From positions 1-64,000 of the forward strand of contig JAFYVB010000041.1 of NCBI GenBank assembly GCA_017549335.1: a stretch of 64,000 nt of DNA, given 5' to 3'. Below are positions 41,492 through 49,182 of the stretch, piece after piece (position 1 is the stretch's first letter; every line of letters begins with the position of its first letter). The DNA is from Clostridia bacterium. Lineage in GTDB: Bacteria; Bacillota; Clostridia; Christensenellales; Aristaeellaceae. The notes below the pieces were generated by a model. The model saw nothing but the letters and a program-made list of their open reading frames with translations. It was not told the origin of the DNA and made no database searches. Position numbers and translations under genes: made by a program.

Positions 41492-41961
41492 AAAAGCATT
41501 TTATTCACGCGCTCCTTGCATTGTGCGTTGTGTGCGGTGCTTTTTGCCTTCGGGAAAAATCGCAGCCTCAAACGATGCGTATTCCCGTGACACAGGTTTT
41601 TTCCTATCCGCCTGAGCCTACCCAAACGCCCCTTGAACAATACGGTGAAAAACGGGAGAGGGAACGCGGGGAGGCCATCGCTGCGCTGCAAACGCTTTCG
41701 CAGGAGGGGGATGACCGGGCGGAAGAATACATGCTCAAGCTCGTTGACCGCAATGAAAAGGAAATGGCAGTGGAGGGCGCTCTGGCAGCCATGGGATATG
41801 CACAGGCGGTGTGCGCCATCCGCGAAAAGGCGGTGAGTATTTGCCTGCAGGAAAAGCTCGGTGAAGAGCAGGCGCAGAAAATCATGGAGCTGTGTGTGAA
41901 AATGACAGGCGAATGTATAGAAAATGTCTTTCTTATGGACGAATGCGGGTATTTATGGTAA
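41488..41961 (+). CDS. spoIIIAH: Stage III sporulation protein AH-like
   Basis: This 157-residue protein has an N-terminal anchor (FIHALLALCVVCGAFCL), a Pro/Thr-rich linker and a helical plus beta domain (RERGEAIAALQTLSQEGDDRAEEYMLKLVDRNEKEMAVEGALAAMGYAQAVCAIREKAVSICL). In SpoIIIAH this ectodomain meets SpoIIQ in the intermembrane space. The ATG overlaps AG by four bases. It is shorter than the B. subtilis protein (about 218 residues). Confidence 0.9.
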   Translation: MKKHFIHALLALCVVCGAFCLREKSQPQTMRIPVTQVFSYPPEPTQTPLEQYGEKRERERGEAIAALQTLSQEGDDRAEEYMLKLVDRNEKEMAVEGALAAMGYAQAVCAIREKAVSICLQEKLGEEQAQKIMELCVKMTGECIENVFLMDECGYLW

Positions 41962-42003
41962 AATATCTGTGCATACTATGGATAACAAAGCAAGGAGCCG
42001 ATT

Positions 42004-42444
42004 ATGATCAGAACGGGTTTTGTCAAAAGCAAGAAAGGCGATAAGCTCAGCGTGTGCTTTGAGCGTCCTTCTTCCTGTGAGGGCTGCAAGGGCTGTGCAA
42101 AGGGACTGATGAGCAAAAGTGAATTGCTGACGGTCTACGGTGAGGCCGAGATCGGCGATTTTGTTGACGTGCAGATGCCCGAAAACCGTGTCTTTCAGGC
42201 AGCGCTCCTTGCATATGCCCTGCCGCTGTGCGTTATGATTGCCGGCCTTGTGGCCGGCTCCCTGCTGGGGATGACCGATACCGTCACCTTTGTTTTCGCG
42301 CTGATCGGCCTCGCTCTGGGTTTTGTATTTTCCAGACTGGCCGAAAAATATCTGAGCAAACGGAAAAACTGGCGTCCTGCCATTGTTGCGGTTCATAAAA
42401 ACACAGTGTGTACGGCTGAAGAAAGGAAAGAAGAAAATGAGTGA
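42004..42444 (+). CDS. RseC/MucC-type SoxR-reducing membrane protein
   Basis: The 146 residues show a small N-terminal domain with four Cys ([18 protein letters not shown]), a beta-barrel, then two membrane helices ([34 protein letters not shown]). This is the RseC_MucC family, whose E. coli member helps reduce SoxR and which in anaerobes is linked to Rnf-type electron transfer. Thioredoxin directly follows and overlaps it, so a shared redox role is inferred. The CEGCKGC motif may bind a metal or be redox-active. Confidence 0.88.
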   Translation: MIRTGFVKSKKGDKLSVCFERPSSCEGCKGCAKGLMSKSELLTVYGEAEIGDFVDVQMPENRVFQAALLAYALPLCVMIAGLVAGSLLGMTDTVTFVFALIGLALGFVFSRLAEKYLSKRKNWRPAIVAVHKNTVCTAEERKEENE

Positions 42445-42757
42445 AAAGAAATTCGGCATGAACAATTTTGAAACCGAAGTGCTGGGCGCGGAAAAGCCTG
42501 TGCTGGTGGATTTCTGGGCCACCTGGTGTATGCCCTGCCGCATGCTGGCGCCTACCATCGAGGAACTGGCGGAAGATCTGGAAGGCAAAGCCATCGTAGG
42601 CAAGGTGGACGTGGATGAGAATCCCGAACTTGCGCGCAAGTACCGCGTGGCTTCCATTCCCACGCTGATCGTTTTTGAAAACGGCGCGGAGGTGCGGCGC
42701 AGCGTAGGCGTTGTGGCCCGTGAAGATATTTTGGATATGCTGGGCATCTCCGAATAA
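42437..42757 (+). CDS. trxA: Thioredoxin with a WCMPC active site
   Basis: The start is ATG 42437, overlapping the stop of the preceding gene. The 106-residue protein has the full Trx fold: [45 protein letters not shown] (cis-Pro) and [13 protein letters not shown]. The catalytic pair is Cys-Met-Pro-Cys instead of the usual Cys-Gly-Pro-Cys; this changes redox potential in other thioredoxins. It is coupled to the RseC-like gene. Confidence 0.96.
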   Translation: MSEKKFGMNNFETEVLGAEKPVLVDFWATWCMPCRMLAPTIEELAEDLEGKAIVGKVDVDENPELARKYRVASIPTLIVFENGAEVRRSVGVVAREDILDMLGISE

Positions 42758-42811
42758 AAAATCACAGCGAAATTCACATGAAATAAATGGAATTTTCGTC
42801 AGTTTTTATAT

Positions 42812-42846
42812 AGCATTCCACAAGATTTTGTGGTATGCTTTGTTTA
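42812..42846 (+). terminator. Probable terminator after trxA
   Basis: A 12-bp stem with one mismatch (42812-42823/42828-42839), loop GATT, tail TTTGTTTAG. The tail is short, so efficiency may be moderate. A perfect TTTTGCTTT/AAAGCAAAA palindrome (42855-42873) follows. Confidence 0.65.
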
Positions 42847-42962
42847 GATAGAAATTTTGCTTTAAAAGCAAAAAGAATATATTCCTAAAAAGCATAATGC
42901 CCCGTCAAGTAATATTATTGGGATCATTGTGCCTGTGACCGCTGAAAAAAAGGAAGGAACCT

Positions 42963-44627
42963 ATGGCGAATACACCGAAATTAAGAATTATACCTTTGGG
43001 CGGCGTGGATGAGATCGGCAAGAACATGACTGTCTTTGAATATGACAAGGACATTATCGTCGTGGACTGCGGCTCCATGTTTCCCAAGGATGATATGCTG
43101 GGCATTGACCTGGTGATTCCCGACGCCAGCTATCTGGCAGCCAACAAGGAGCGCGTGCGCGGCTATGTGTTTACTCACGGCCATGAAGACCATATCGGCG
43201 CCGTACCTTACGTGCTGCGGCAGGTGCCCGCGCCCGTTTACGGTTCGCGTCTGACGCTGGCGCTGATCGAAAACAAGCTGCGCGAGCACCGCGTCAACGG
43301 CATCCCCATGAATACCGTCATGCCTCGTCAGGTGGTGCGCATCGGTTGCTTTACCGTGTGCTTCATAAAGGTTAACCATTCCATTGCAGGCGCGTATGCG
43401 CTGGCGATCACCTGTCCGCTGGGCACCGTGGTGTGCTCGGGCGACTTCAAGGTGGACTATACGCCCATTGACGGCGAAGTAACCGACCTGAGTTCTCTTG
43501 CGGCCATCGGTGACGAGGGCGTGCTGGCGCTGCTGTGCGAAAGCACCAACGTGGAGCGTGCCGGATATACCATGAGCGAGCGCAAGGTGGGCGAAACGTT
43601 CCATCAGCAGCTGCGCAATGCCAGAGGCCGTGTAATTATCGCCATGTTCGCCAGCAACGTTCACCGTCTGCAGCAGGTAGTGGACGTGGCTGTGCAGTAT
43701 AAACGCAAGGTTTGCTTTGTGGGCCGCAGCATGGTCAACGTCGTGGGCGTAGCCATGGAATTGGGCGAGCTGCGCATCCCGCAGGATGCCCTGATCGATA
43801 TTGACGATCTTGACCGCTACCGCGACGATGAGATTCTGGTGATGACCACGGGCAGTCAGGGCGAGCCCATGAGCGGCCTGACCCGTATGGCCTTCTCCGA
43901 ACACAGAAAACTGCAGGTAAAGCCTTCGGATAAGATCATCATCAGCGCAACGCCCATTCCCGGCAACGAAGTGTTTGTTTCCCGCGTTATCAACCAGCTT
44001 TACCGCTGCGGCGCGGAAGTGATTTACGACGCCATGGCGGACGTTCACGTTTCCGGTCACGCCTGCCAGGAAGAGCTCAAGCTTATGCACACGCTGGTGC
44101 ATCCCAAGTATTTCATTCCCGTTCACGGCGAGTACCGTATGCTCTGGCAGCACGGCGAGCTGGCTGAGTCCATGGGCATGCCCCGCCAGAATATCATCCT
44201 GCCTGAAATCGGTCAGGTGATTGAGATCGGTACCGACGGCGTGCATATTGCCGGTCAGGTGCCCACCGGAACCGTGCTGGTAGACGGTCTGGGCATCGGC
44301 GACGTGGGCAACGTTGTCCTGCGCGACCGCAAGCATCTCTCTCAGGATGGTCTGATCATCGTGGCCATGGCCTTTGACCGTACCAACTGCATGCTGGTTT
44401 CCGGTCCCGACGTGATCAGCCGCGGCTTTGTGTACGTTCGAGAGAACGAGGATATCATCGAGGGTATCCGCAGCACGGTGCGCAATATCATCGCCAGCTA
44501 CGGACGCATCGAGGGCAGCGACTGGCCCAGCATCAAGAACCGCATCAAGGATGAACTGCACCATTACATCTATGAAAAGATCAAACGTAATCCCATGATC
44601 CTGCCCATTATTGTGGATTTGGGCTAA
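42963..44627 (+). CDS. rnj: Ribonuclease J
   Basis: This metallo-beta-lactamase fold endo/5'-3' exoribonuclease has a central role in Firmicutes RNA decay. The 554-residue protein shows LGGVDEIGKNM, FTHGHEDHIGA (zinc ligands, about residues 71-79), GDFKVDYTP (ligand His/Asp region), STNVERAGYTMSE, the beta-CASP parts (TTGSQGEPMSGL; SATPIPGNE), DVHVSGHACQEELKLM and PVHGEYR. A long AT-rich leader precedes it. Confidence 0.97.
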   Translation: MANTPKLRIIPLGGVDEIGKNMTVFEYDKDIIVVDCGSMFPKDDMLGIDLVIPDASYLAANKERVRGYVFTHGHEDHIGAVPYVLRQVPAPVYGSRLTLALIENKLREHRVNGIPMNTVMPRQVVRIGCFTVCFIKVNHSIAGAYALAITCPLGTVVCSGDFKVDYTPIDGEVTDLSSLAAIGDEGVLALLCESTNVERAGYTMSERKVGETFHQQLRNARGRVIIAMFASNVHRLQQVVDVAVQYKRKVCFVGRSMVNVVGVAMELGELRIPQDALIDIDDLDRYRDDEILVMTTGSQGEPMSGLTRMAFSEHRKLQVKPSDKIIISATPIPGNEVFVSRVINQLYRCGAEVIYDAMADVHVSGHACQEELKLMHTLVHPKYFIPVHGEYRMLWQHGELAESMGMPRQNIILPEIGQVIEIGTDGVHIAGQVPTGTVLVDGLGIGDVGNVVLRDRKHLSQDGLIIVAMAFDRTNCMLVSGPDVISRGFVYVRENEDIIEGIRSTVRNIIASYGRIEGSDWPSIKNRIKDELHHYIYEKIKRNPMILPIIVDLG

Positions 44628-44639
44628 GTATGGTATAAT
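44611..44639 (+). promoter_or_regulatory. Extended -10 promoter in the end of rnj
   Basis: TTGTGG (44611-44616), a 17-bp spacer and TATAAT (44634-44639) preceded by TGG. The inferred start lies inside the rnj terminator stem, so the new transcript would lack the 5' arm and escape termination. Confidence 0.7.
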
Positions 44640-44680
44640 CAGACGATCGGCTTTAATTGCCGGTCGTCTGGTTTTGTTAT
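44640..44680 (+). terminator. Terminator of rnj
   Basis: A 12-bp stem (44640-44651/44659-44670, one G-U) with loop TTTAATT and tail GGTTTTGTTAT directly after the rnj stop. Confidence 0.8.
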
Positions 44681-44715
44681 GTGCGCGTATAAATGCGCGC
44701 CGGAAGGAGAACATA

Positions 44716-45057
44716 ATGCAGGTATACGATCAGGCCAATGCACTGGCACGACAGATCCGCGAGAGCGAAGTGTGTGAAAACTACCGTCAGATGAAAGAAG
44801 CCCTTGAGCAGGATGAAACCTCCAAGGCGCTTATCAAGGAATATAAAAAACTGCAGATGCAGCTGCAGATGGCTGCCGTTGCGGGTGCGCAGACCGAAGA
44901 AAGTGAAGTGCAGCGCTTTCAGCAGATCGGCGGTCTTCTGATGAGCAATCCTGCCACCATGCAGTTTTTGCTTGCCGAAATGCGTCTGCAGCAGATGATG
45001 GCTGATGTGTACAAGATCCTTAACGACGCGGCGGGGCTTGATATGCCCGGCCTGTAA
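44716..45057 (+). CDS. YlbF/YmcA-family protein
   Basis: A 113-residue all-helical protein from ATG 44716 after GGAAGGAG. DQANALARQIRESEVCENYRQMKEALEQDETSKALIKEYKKLQMQLQ matches the YlbF/YmcA (Com_YlbF) pattern. In B. subtilis YlbF, YmcA and YaaT form a complex that affects RNase Y, competence and sporulation. The gene lies just after RNase J, which suits an RNA-decay role. mltG follows 14 bp later. Confidence 0.9.
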   Translation: MQVYDQANALARQIRESEVCENYRQMKEALEQDETSKALIKEYKKLQMQLQMAAVAGAQTEESEVQRFQQIGGLLMSNPATMQFLLAEMRLQQMMADVYKILNDAAGLDMPGL

Positions 45058-45071
45058 GGCGGGAGATCATC

Positions 45072-46274
45072 TTGAAAAAGAAAAAGAAAAACCGCATCCT
45101 GCAGGAGGAATACACCTACGAGCAGCTGCGGGAAGACCGTGCATACGGCTTTTACTGGTATAACTGGCTGTGGAGCTTTCTGCGCCCCGTGCTGATCGGC
45201 ATTTGCGTGCTGGTCGTGGTGGTGGGCGTGATTTCCTCTGTCTGGAATTCCGTGAACGAAGCCTTTATTGCCCCTGTTGATCCGACGGACACGACGGATA
45301 TCATTTTTGAAGTCAAAAGCGGCAACAGCCTGACCCGTGTAGCCAATAACCTGGAGGCGGCGGGGCTTGTGCGCAACCGTTCGGTTTTCAAGTATTACGC
45401 TGATTTTTTGGGCTACGGACAAAAAATTCAGGTGGGCAAGTATGTGCTCAACCGCAGTATGTCCATCGGTGAGATCGCAGACCGCCTGACGGCGGGCGAC
45501 GGTACGCCGCTGGTGCGCCAGATCACCGTGATTGAAGGCTGGACGGTGGAAAACATCGCCGACTATCTGGTGCGCGAGGGCGTTATTGCCAACCGTGAGG
45601 AAATGCTGGCCCTTTGCCGCAGCGGCAGCGATTATGCTGCATATTATTATGTGGCGGATGCACAGAAAGCGCCTTATGCCAATGAACGCCTTTATATGCT
45701 GGAGGGCTATCTCTCGCCGAACACCTACGAGATCTACACCTCCGCCACCGTCAGCGATATCGTGAAAAAGCTTTTGTCTCAGACCGAGGCTGTGTTTAAG
45801 AACGATTGGCATGACCGTGCGGATGCGCTGAACATGACGATGGATCAGGTGATGACGCTGGCATCCATGATCGAAAAGGAAGCCAAGACCAACGATTTTA
45901 AAAAGGTTTCGGCGGTTTTCCATAACAGGCTCAATACCGGTATGACACTGGGCAGCGACGTGACTGTCAAATACGTGACGGGCACCACAAAGATGAGCCT
46001 GAACAGCGACGATCTTAAGGTCAATTCCCGGTATAACACCTATACCTATGCGGGATTGCCCATCGGGCCGATCTGCAATCCCTCGGCGGCGGCGATTGAA
46101 GCCGCGCTGTATCCCGATGAAACCTTTGTGGCGGAAAAGTATCTGTATTTCTGCTCCAAGGATCCCGATACAGGGGAATTGTATTTCTCCAAAACGCTGG
46201 CCGAGCATGAAACGGCTGTGAGCATTTACGCGCCTTTGTGGAAGGCATACGATGAGAAAACAGGAGCGAAATAA
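45072..46274 (+). CDS. mltG: Endolytic peptidoglycan transglycosylase MltG
   Basis: TTG start 45072 after GGGAG. This 400-residue single-pass membrane protein (TM about 40-62) has a LysM-like/YceG domain. Motifs are VKSGNSLTRVANNLEAAG, LASMIEKEAKTNDFKKVSAVFHNRL (catalytic Glu) and NTYTYAGLPIGPICNPSAAAIEAAL. MltG cuts nascent glycan strands and sets their length. The mltG-U32 order follows the B. subtilis yrrL-yrrM-yrrN-yrrO locus without the yrrM gene. Confidence 0.96.
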   Translation: MKKKKKNRILQEEYTYEQLREDRAYGFYWYNWLWSFLRPVLIGICVLVVVVGVISSVWNSVNEAFIAPVDPTDTTDIIFEVKSGNSLTRVANNLEAAGLVRNRSVFKYYADFLGYGQKIQVGKYVLNRSMSIGEIADRLTAGDGTPLVRQITVIEGWTVENIADYLVREGVIANREEMLALCRSGSDYAAYYYVADAQKAPYANERLYMLEGYLSPNTYEIYTSATVSDIVKKLLSQTEAVFKNDWHDRADALNMTMDQVMTLASMIEKEAKTNDFKKVSAVFHNRLNTGMTLGSDVTVKYVTGTTKMSLNSDDLKVNSRYNTYTYAGLPIGPICNPSAAAIEAALYPDETFVAEKYLYFCSKDPDTGELYFSKTLAEHETAVSIYAPLWKAYDEKTGAK

Positions 46275-46277
46275 CAT

Positions 46278-47510
46278 ATGATGGAGCTTTTGGCGCCGGC
46301 GGGCGGTATGGAACAGCTGCGCGCGGCCATGCACTTTGGCGCGGACGCCGTATACGGCGGCATGAAGCGTTTCGGTTTGCGTGCCAATGCAGGCAACTTT
46401 TCCCGGGAAGAGCTGAAAGAAGCCCTGGAGCTTGTGCACTCTCTGGGCAAGCGATTTTATCTGACGCTGAACATCCTGCCCTATGACGACGAATTGGAAG
46501 AGTTTGCGGAAACGGCGAAGATCGCCTGTGAACTTGGGGTGGACGCCGCCATCGTCAGCGACGTGGGCGCATTCCTGACGTTGCGTGAGCGTGTGCCGCA
46601 GCTTCCCCTGCACGTCAGCACACAGGCGAATGTGATGAACAGCGCAACGGCGGATTTCTTTGTGAAAGCGGGGGCGGAGCGCATCGTGCTCTCCCGCGAA
46701 CTGTCCATGGAACGTATCCGTGAGATCCGCAGACGTTTGCCCGAAAATGTGGAGATCGAAACCTTTGTGCACGGCGCCATGTGTATGTCCCATTCGGGGC
46801 GCTGCATGATGAGCGATTTTATGATGGGCCGCGGCGGCAATCACGGCGCCTGCGCCCAACCCTGCCGCTGGCAGTATACGGTCACGGAGATCAAGCGTCC
46901 CGACGAGCCCATGGAGGTGACGGAGGACGCTGAGGGAACCTATATTTTCTCGGCTTATGATCTCAATATGCTGTCCCACCTGCCGGAGCTTGAAGCAGCA
47001 GGCGTGAAATCCCTCAAGATCGAAGGCCGCATGAAGACGGGCTACTATGTGGCCACCGTTACGCAGGCCTACAGAAAAGCCCTGGATCTGTATTACGAAG
47101 ACCGCGCCAGGTATGAAGAAGCGCTGCCCGAACTGCAGAATGAACTGCTCAAATGCAGCCACCGGCTGAGCAATACCGGTTTTTATTTCGGCAGACCCGC
47201 GCCCTCGTCCGGGGCGGGGGGCTTCCGTCAAACCATGGAATTCACCGGCCGTATCAAAGGCATGGCGGAAGGTTGCATGCTGGTGGAAGTGAAGAACCGC
47301 TTCCATGTGGGCGATGCGCTGGAGGTGCTTTCTCCTTCGGGCAGCCATGCTTTCACGGTCAAGGCCATTTATCGCGACGATACCGGCGAAAGCGTGGATT
47401 TTGTATCCGTTGCCGGTCAAACGGTGCGCGTCCCCGTTGACTTTACCGTTTCTTCGGGGGATTACCTCCGCGGCCCCAATCGCAATCATCGCGCGGATAT
47501 GGAGAAATAA
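46278..47510 (+). CDS. U32-family peptidase-like tRNA hydroxylation protein (TrhP-like)
   Basis: This 410-residue protein has LLAPAGGMEQLRAAMHFGADAVYGG, LHVSTQANVMNS, VETFVHGAMCMSHSGRCMMSD and HGACAQPCRWQY (Cys cluster). These are signatures of the U32/RlhA-TrhP family, which use prephenate for 5-hydroxyuridine formation in tRNA or 23S rRNA. The former 'collagenase' label is historical. In B. subtilis the usual neighbour trmR methylates the product, but no trmR is here, so the U34 modification may stop at hydroxylation or the methylase is elsewhere. It follows mltG by three bases. Confidence 0.92.
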   Translation: MMELLAPAGGMEQLRAAMHFGADAVYGGMKRFGLRANAGNFSREELKEALELVHSLGKRFYLTLNILPYDDELEEFAETAKIACELGVDAAIVSDVGAFLTLRERVPQLPLHVSTQANVMNSATADFFVKAGAERIVLSRELSMERIREIRRRLPENVEIETFVHGAMCMSHSGRCMMSDFMMGRGGNHGACAQPCRWQYTVTEIKRPDEPMEVTEDAEGTYIFSAYDLNMLSHLPELEAAGVKSLKIEGRMKTGYYVATVTQAYRKALDLYYEDRARYEEALPELQNELLKCSHRLSNTGFYFGRPAPSSGAGGFRQTMEFTGRIKGMAEGCMLVEVKNRFHVGDALEVLSPSGSHAFTVKAIYRDDTGESVDFVSVAGQTVRVPVDFTVSSGDYLRGPNRNHRADMEK

Positions 47511-47549
47511 TCGGCAGAAAACAGCATACCCTCCATTGGAGGTGTGATG

Positions 47550-48239
47550 ATGCTGGAACTTCTCTTTTTTCTCGTTCGCGATGCGCTGCTGCTTCTGGGG
47601 CATTTGTCAAGCGGCAGCTTTCCCAAACCGCTTTCCAAACAGGAGGAGAGCGAATGTCTTGCTGCCATGCAGCAGGGGGATGACAATGCCCGCAGCCGTC
47701 TGATCGAGCATAACCTCAGGCTGGTGGCGCACGTTGTACGCAAATACACCGTGCCAGGCTATACGCAGGATGATCTTGTGTCCGTGGGTACGCTGGGCTT
47801 GATCAAGGCCGTCAATTCCTACAAACCCGACGTCCCCACGCCCCTTTCCACCTACGCCGCCCGCTGCATCGAGAACGAAGTGCTGATGCTGCTGCGCGCA
47901 TCCAAAAAATATAAGGGAGACGTATCTCTTTCCGATCCTATCGGCATGGACGGAGAGGGAAATGATATTTCCTTTCAGGATGTGCTGGGCTCCCCTCACG
48001 ATCTGGTGGAGGAAGAGGCCATCCGCCGCATGAACATGGACGAAGTGCGCAAAATCCTCAAAACCCTTCCGGTGCGGGAACGCACGGTGCTGGAAATGCG
48101 CTATGGGCTGCTGGGGGGACGCGCGCTGATGCAGCATGAGGTGGCCGAAAAGATGGGCATCTCGCGGTCGTATGTGTCCAGGATCGAAACGCGGGCAATT
48201 GAACTGATCCGCGATGAACTGCTGCGGAAAAAAAGATAA
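47550..48239 (+). CDS. sigK: Sporulation sigma factor SigK (pro-sigma-K, uninterrupted)
   Basis: ATG 47550 lies seven bases after GGAGG (ATG 47547 is possible). The 229-residue protein begins with a hydrophobic pro-sequence (LELLFFLVRDALLLLGHLSSGSFPKPLS), removed by SpoIVFB in B. subtilis. Region 2 (NARSRLIEHNLRLVAHVVRKY, QDDLVSVGTLGLIKAVNSYKP, STYAARCIENEVLMLLR) and region 4 (LPVRERTVLEMRYGLLGG, HEVAEKMGISRSYVSRIETRAIELI) are complete. No skin element interrupts it. The operon holds nfo downstream. Confidence 0.95.
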   Translation: MLELLFFLVRDALLLLGHLSSGSFPKPLSKQEESECLAAMQQGDDNARSRLIEHNLRLVAHVVRKYTVPGYTQDDLVSVGTLGLIKAVNSYKPDVPTPLSTYAARCIENEVLMLLRASKKYKGDVSLSDPIGMDGEGNDISFQDVLGSPHDLVEEEAIRRMNMDEVRKILKTLPVRERTVLEMRYGLLGGRALMQHEVAEKMGISRSYVSRIETRAIELIRDELLRKKR

Positions 48240-48253
48240 CGGAGGATATACAG

Positions 48254-49105
48254 ATGCTGAAATTCGGCCCTGCGGGCAATTCCGACCGCTTTTATGCGGA
48301 GGGCTATAAATCCACGCTTCAGGCAGCCCTCTGGCTTGAGAATATGGGCCTGACGGCCTATGAATATTCCTTTGGCCGCGGCGTCAGCCTGTCGGATGAC
48401 ATGGCCGAAAAGATATGCAATGAAATGCGTGAGCATACCATTTCTGTCAGCGCCCACGCGCCCTATTTTATCAACCTTGGCAATCCCGATCCCGAAAAGC
48501 GGGAAAACAGCTACCGCTATATTCTGGATACCGCAAAGGCGGTGACAAAGCTTGGCGGTGAGCGCATCGTGGTTCACGTGGGGGCGCTGACGAAACTGGA
48601 ACGCAGCGAGGCCATCAAGAACTGCCGCGAAGGGCTGATTGAAGCTCATAAGCGGCTGGATGACGCGGGATTGGGGCAGGTGATCGTTTGCCCCGAAACC
48701 ATGGGCAAATACAGCCAGATCGGTGATCTGGACGAAACGCTGGACTTTTGTCTGATGGATGACAGAATGGTGCCCTGCATTGATTTTGCGCATCTTCACG
48801 CGCTGTCGGGCGGGGGATTGAAATCCGAGGAGGATTTTATCCGCATCCTGGATCGCACGGAGGAAGTGCTGGGGCTTGAACGGGCAAGAAAGCTGCATAT
48901 GCATTTTTCCACCATTGAGTTTACCGCTGCCGGCGAAAAGCGCCACCACACCTTTGACGAGCCCGATTACGGCCCGCGGTTTGAGTATTTGGCGCCGCAG
49001 TTGTTCAAGCGCGGCTATCACGGCACGGTCATCTGCGAATGCAAAGGAACGCAGGCGGACGATGCGCAGAAAATGTCCGAAATGTACGGCGCGCTCAGGG
49101 GATGA
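48254..49105 (+). CDS. nfo: Endonuclease IV-type AP endonuclease
   Basis: This 283-residue TIM-barrel protein carries the zinc-binding pattern: ISVSAHAPYFINLGNPDPEKREN, GGERIVVHVGAL, VCPETMGKYSQIGDLDETL, PCIDFAHLHA, KLHMHFSTIEFTAAGEKRHHTF and TVICECKGTQADDA. It should cleave abasic sites in base-excision repair. It lies 14 bp after sigK, and nfo expression with sporulation genes is known in Bacillus, where it protects spore DNA. The SSC-type length is normal. Confidence 0.9.
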   Translation: MLKFGPAGNSDRFYAEGYKSTLQAALWLENMGLTAYEYSFGRGVSLSDDMAEKICNEMREHTISVSAHAPYFINLGNPDPEKRENSYRYILDTAKAVTKLGGERIVVHVGALTKLERSEAIKNCREGLIEAHKRLDDAGLGQVIVCPETMGKYSQIGDLDETLDFCLMDDRMVPCIDFAHLHALSGGGLKSEEDFIRILDRTEEVLGLERARKLHMHFSTIEFTAAGEKRHHTFDEPDYGPRFEYLAPQLFKRGYHGTVICECKGTQADDAQKMSEMYGALRG

Positions 49106-49118
49106 TTCTGCTTTTTTA

Positions 49119-49148
49119 TTGACGCGCAGCGCGCAATACGGCTATAAT
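49119..49148 (+). promoter_or_regulatory. SigA-type promoter of the FGGY kinase gene
   Basis: TTGACG (49119-49124), an 18-bp spacer and TATAAT (49143-49148), 35 bases before the start. Confidence 0.78.
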
Positions 49149-49182
49149 GAAATGACCTTTTGCAAAGGAGATGCGGCACGGG

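Noticed and set aside
42855..42873. A perfect TTTTGCTTT/AAAGCAAAA palindrome in the rnj leader
   Set aside because: AT-rich with no tail or clear promoter role, so it was not called as a separate regulatory site.
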